Below are positions 61,485 to 64,000 of a stretch of 64,000 bases of DNA, one piece after another. The notes under the pieces are model-generated. The model saw only the letters and a list, made by a program, of their open reading frames with translations, was not told the DNA's origin and did not search any database. Source of the stretch: Chitinophagaceae bacterium (lineage in GTDB: Bacteria; Bacteroidota; Bacteroidia; Chitinophagales; Chitinophagaceae). A program made the translations under genes and the position numbers. Positions within the stretch are counted from its first letter, which is position 1. Every line of letters begins with the position of its first letter. The stretch covers positions 1-64,000 of the forward strand of contig SCVJ01000004.1 in assembly GCA_004322425.1 (NCBI GenBank). The letters are read 5' to 3'.

Positions 61485-61492
61485 TATATTTG
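61485..61492 (+). promoter_or_regulatory. -7 promoter box TATATTTG before the acyl-CoA dehydrogenase gene
   Basis: Perfect TAnnTTTG, 18 nt before the ATG at 61511. Its position supports that ATG over the in-frame TTG at 61460, which lies upstream of the box. Confidence 0.6.
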
Positions 61493-61510
61493 CCGCGAAA
61501 AAATATAGTC

Positions 61511-62668
61511 ATGCAATTTCAACTTAGTGAAGAGCACTTAATGATTCAAAAAGCAGCAAAAGATTTTGCTGAAAATGAATGTAAGTCGGGAGTTATTGAG
61601 AGAGACGAAAAACAACTATTCCCAAAAGAGCAAGTAATGAAGTTGGCTGATTTAGGTTTTTTAGGGATGATGGTAGATCCCATCAATGGAGGAGCCGGCA
61701 TGGATACGCTCAGTTATGTTTTGGCAATGGAAGAAATCAGTAAATGGGATGCAAGTACAAGTGTTGTGATGAGTGTCAACAATAGTTTGGTTTGTTTTGG
61801 ATTACAAGAATTTGGCAACGATTTTCAAAAGAAAAAATATCTTGTTCCATTAGCACAAGGGAAAAAAGATGGTGAATTATACATCGGCGCTTTTCTTTTA
61901 AGCGAGCCCGAAGCTGGGAGTGATGCTACAAGTCAGCGTACAATTGCAGAGGATAAAGGCGATCACTATTTAATTAATGGGACCAAAAACTGGATTACAA
62001 ATGGCAGTACTGCTTCTGTGTATTTAGTGATGGCACAAACTGACGCTTCAAAAGGAACAAGAGGAATTAATACATTAATTGTAGAAAAAAATTGGCCCGG
62101 AGTTACAGTTGCTGCAAAAGAAAATAAATTGGGAATTCGTGGAAGCGATACCAATACAATTATGTTTACGGATGTAAAAGTTCCTAAAGAAAATCGAATA
62201 GGCGCTGATGGGTTTGGTTTCAAATTTGCAATGAAGACTTTGGCTGGTGGTCGCATTGGAATTGCATCTCAGGCTTTGGGAATTGCGAGCGGTGCTTATG
62301 AATTGGCAAAAGAATATTCCAAACAAAGAAAGGCTTTTGGAACCGAGATAATGAATCATCAAGCCATTGCTTTTAAGTTGGCAGATATGGCAACTAGAAT
62401 TGAAGCGGCTAGGTTACTTTGCTTAAAAGCAGCATGGGATAAAGACAATGGGTTGGATTATACCCTTAGCAGTTCAATGGCAAAAGTGTTTGCTTCAGAA
62501 ACTGCTATGTGGGTTACTACTGAAGCTGTGCAAATTCACGGAGGTTATGGTTTTGTAAAGGAATACCATGTAGAGCGATTAATGAGAGATGCAAAAATTA
62601 CTCAGATTTACGAAGGTACCAGCGAAGTACAGCGGATTGTCATCAGCCGAAGTATTCTAAAAAAATAA
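61511..62668 (+). CDS. Acyl-CoA dehydrogenase, short/butyryl-CoA type
   Basis: 385 residues. FAD and substrate motifs AFLLSEPEAGSDATSQRT and KNWITNG, IHGGYGFVKEYHVERLMRD, and the catalytic base Glu368 in QIYEGTSEVQR, at the position used by short-chain and butyryl-CoA dehydrogenases. It oxidises acyl-CoA to trans-2-enoyl-CoA in beta-oxidation, passing electrons to ETF. The start at 61511 gives the standard N-terminus (MQFQLSEEHLMIQKAAKDF) and lies downstream of its promoter box. Confidence 0.94.
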   Translation: MQFQLSEEHLMIQKAAKDFAENECKSGVIERDEKQLFPKEQVMKLADLGFLGMMVDPINGGAGMDTLSYVLAMEEISKWDASTSVVMSVNNSLVCFGLQEFGNDFQKKKYLVPLAQGKKDGELYIGAFLLSEPEAGSDATSQRTIAEDKGDHYLINGTKNWITNGSTASVYLVMAQTDASKGTRGINTLIVEKNWPGVTVAAKENKLGIRGSDTNTIMFTDVKVPKENRIGADGFGFKFAMKTLAGGRIGIASQALGIASGAYELAKEYSKQRKAFGTEIMNHQAIAFKLADMATRIEAARLLCLKAAWDKDNGLDYTLSSSMAKVFASETAMWVTTEAVQIHGGYGFVKEYHVERLMRDAKITQIYEGTSEVQRIVISRSILKK

Positions 62669-62728
62669 TTTTCAAAAATTTGTTTTCTTTTTGATGAAGA
62701 AATTCATCTGCTTATTCTATTTTTAGTT

Positions 62729-63364
62729 ATGGCAATTCAAAAAGAAGCTTTTTTAAAGATCAAAAGTGAGTTAGAAAAAAAGCACATAACTCTGGTTGCA
62801 GTTTCTAAAACTCAATCCATAGATTCTATTCTTCAATTATACGAATTGGGGCAAAGAGATTTTGGAGAAAATTATGTACAGGAATTAGTAGAAAAGCACA
62901 AACATTTACCTTCCGATATCCGTTGGCATTTTATTGGCCATTTGCAAAGTAACAAAGCAAAAAAAATCATTTCTTTTGTTCATTTAATTCAAACCGTTGA
63001 TTCTTTAAAATTATTACAGCAGTTGAACAAGGAAGCAAAGAATTGCAACCGAAATGTAAACTGTCTTTTGCAAGTCCGTATGGCTCAAGAGGAAACAAAA
63101 TTTGGTTTGAACGAAGTTGAACTGTCAAATGTTTTAGAAAACAAATTTGAGAATGTATCAGTTTGTGGATTAATGGGATTGGGAACTTTAACCAATGATG
63201 TAGTAAAAACTAGGGAAGAGTTTTCCTTTCTTAAGCGTTTACAGGATAAAATTCCTACAGCCAAAATACTTTCAATGGGAATGAGTAGCGATTTTAAAAT
63301 TGCAATTGAAGAAGGAAGTACACTCGTGCGCATTGGAAGTTTACTATTTGGAGAAAGAAATTGA
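62729..63364 (+). CDS. YggS-family PLP homeostasis protein
   Basis: 211 residues, a single TIM-barrel PLP domain resembling the N-terminal domain of alanine racemase. Lys27 in LVAVSKTQ binds PLP; DFGENYVQELVEK, WHFIGHLQSNKAK and SMGMSSDFKIAIEEGST are family motifs. It balances free PLP in the cytoplasm. The gene follows the acyl-CoA dehydrogenase by 60 bases. Confidence 0.93.
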   Translation: MAIQKEAFLKIKSELEKKHITLVAVSKTQSIDSILQLYELGQRDFGENYVQELVEKHKHLPSDIRWHFIGHLQSNKAKKIISFVHLIQTVDSLKLLQQLNKEAKNCNRNVNCLLQVRMAQEETKFGLNEVELSNVLENKFENVSVCGLMGLGTLTNDVVKTREEFSFLKRLQDKIPTAKILSMGMSSDFKIAIEEGSTLVRIGSLLFGERN

Positions 63365-63379
63365 GATTAATTTTACAGT

Positions 63380-63901
63380 ATGAAAATAGTATTGGTCATC
63401 CTCTTTCTAACTACACTAAACACTTACGCGCAAGATTGTCAGCTTAAGGATGAAAAAGATCGATATAACCAAGGCACAAGAATTACTACGGGATTTAAAT
63501 CGATAGGAGTGGGAAGCGATAAATTTTTATTTTCCGTTTCAGCAGATAAAACCGAAGTAGATATTTTTTTTGTATTGGAAAAATCAGCTCTTTGTTTTAA
63601 TGAATTTTCCAGAGCTATGATACAATTTGAAAAAAGACAAAAAGGATCTTTTAGAAATGGAGGAACGACAAACTGCAAAGGATTTTTTCATTTTATTTTT
63701 CCAAATCAACAAAATTTGAATGCCAATTTGAATAATCTTTCTTTTAAAAAAATAGAAAACATTCAGTTTACTGGTAACGAAAATGAAAAAAAAATAATTA
63801 CGATTCAACCCAAAGATCAATCCATCATTCTTGAGTCTGTGGCTTGTATCTTGTCAGAACTGGAAAAACTTAGGGTTGATACATGGAAGCCCCATCGCTA
63901 A
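63380..63901 (+). CDS. Small secreted protein of unknown function
   Basis: 173 residues with a signal peptide ending at TYAQ. The mature part contains four cysteines (in DCQLKD, ALCFNEF, TNCKGF and ESVACIL), which could form two disulfides, and otherwise looks like a small beta-rich periplasmic domain. No known family was recognised. It begins 15 bases after the yggS stop. The remaining 99 bases of the window hold only a short 6-bp hairpin (63903-63918) without a T-run. Confidence 0.6.
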   Translation: MKIVLVILFLTTLNTYAQDCQLKDEKDRYNQGTRITTGFKSIGVGSDKFLFSVSADKTEVDIFFVLEKSALCFNEFSRAMIQFEKRQKGSFRNGGTTNCKGFFHFIFPNQQNLNANLNNLSFKKIENIQFTGNENEKKIITIQPKDQSIILESVACILSELEKLRVDTWKPHR

Positions 63902-64000
63902 TAGTAGAGATTTCTACTTTGGATAGCTTTCTATTATAATGTAAATTCGCGTCTATCAAAGGATTTACAACGATGATAGTCGATAATTCACCAAATCAAA

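Noticed and set aside
1..64000. CRISPR arrays, prophage, insertion sequences, replication origin
   Set aside because: No regularly spaced repeats, phage structural genes, transposases, integrases, dnaA boxes or parAB genes were seen.

Overview
The window looks like chromosomal DNA of a Bacteroidota bacterium, most likely a Chitinophagales/Sphingobacteriia-type lineage (the order is an inference). Evidence: a T9SS-type C-terminal sorting domain (1-997), a DUF5103-type T9SS plug protein, a TamL-type lipoprotein barrel, FadL-like and Gcw_chp-like outer-membrane proteins, three bacillithiol genes (bshC, bshB1, bstA-like), A+T-rich DNA, no Shine-Dalgarno pattern, and repeated TAnnTTTG boxes (the Bacteroidota -7 promoter element) just upstream of genes. 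There is no CRISPR array, prophage or insertion sequence.

Layout. 1-1904: the end of a secreted adhesin-like protein and an outer-membrane porin. 2157-12707: a same-strand accessory cluster for amine and omega-amino-acid catabolism, made of an NhaC-type antiporter, a GNAT acetyltransferase, two class III aminotransferases, a YtcJ-type amidohydrolase, an Lrp/AsnC regulator, a succinate-semialdehyde-type dehydrogenase, a Tat/lipobox flavin amine oxidase and a small secreted protein. 12741-14126: a soluble acyl-ACP desaturase gene, GC-richer than its surroundings, lying between a decayed tRNA 3'-end fragment and an intact tRNA-Leu(CAG). 14155-19842: dapD, a glycosyltransferase and a tRNA-maturation group (threonylcarbamoyl-AMP synthase, cca, miaA). 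19871-30674: envelope and translation genes (lipoprotein, FadL-like porin, proS, truB, tamL, TrmH-type methyltransferase, FtsX-like permease, T9SS plug). 30705-30799: the SRP RNA, followed by a small transaldolase.

31529-38613 is a recognisable trans-4-hydroxy-L-proline catabolic operon: a DapA-like deaminase, a 2-oxoglutarate-semialdehyde dehydrogenase, a hydroxyproline 2-epimerase and a D-hydroxyproline dehydrogenase. Inserted in it is a large secreted beta-propeller with ten Asp-box motifs. 38696-49478 holds bshC, purK-purE, HPPD, an L,D-transpeptidase fused to a TonB-C-like domain, aspartate kinase, a secreted PIG-L protein, fbp, a GNAT, an orphan ABC ATPase and a bacillithiol-transferase-like DinB protein. 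49482-55571 is a minus-strand block (a TonB-like protein and folC, an EamA transporter, a radical SAM protein, a membrane protein, a ureohydrolase). 55739-63901 carries ccmE (Cys variant) and ccmF, a DUF4294 protein, bshB1, a membrane fatty-acid desaturase, an acyl-CoA dehydrogenase, a YggS protein and a small secreted protein.

Main themes: (1) a possible acetylated-diamine-to-GABA route at 2157-12290; (2) hydroxyproline use, which would suit collagen-derived substrates, with a surface propeller in the same operon; (3) promoter boxes that, calibrated on the SRP RNA, predict transcripts starting at or almost at the ATG of several genes; (4) an attachment-site-like tRNA remnant beside an atypical desaturase gene; (5) a peptidoglycan transpeptidase/TonB-C fusion.
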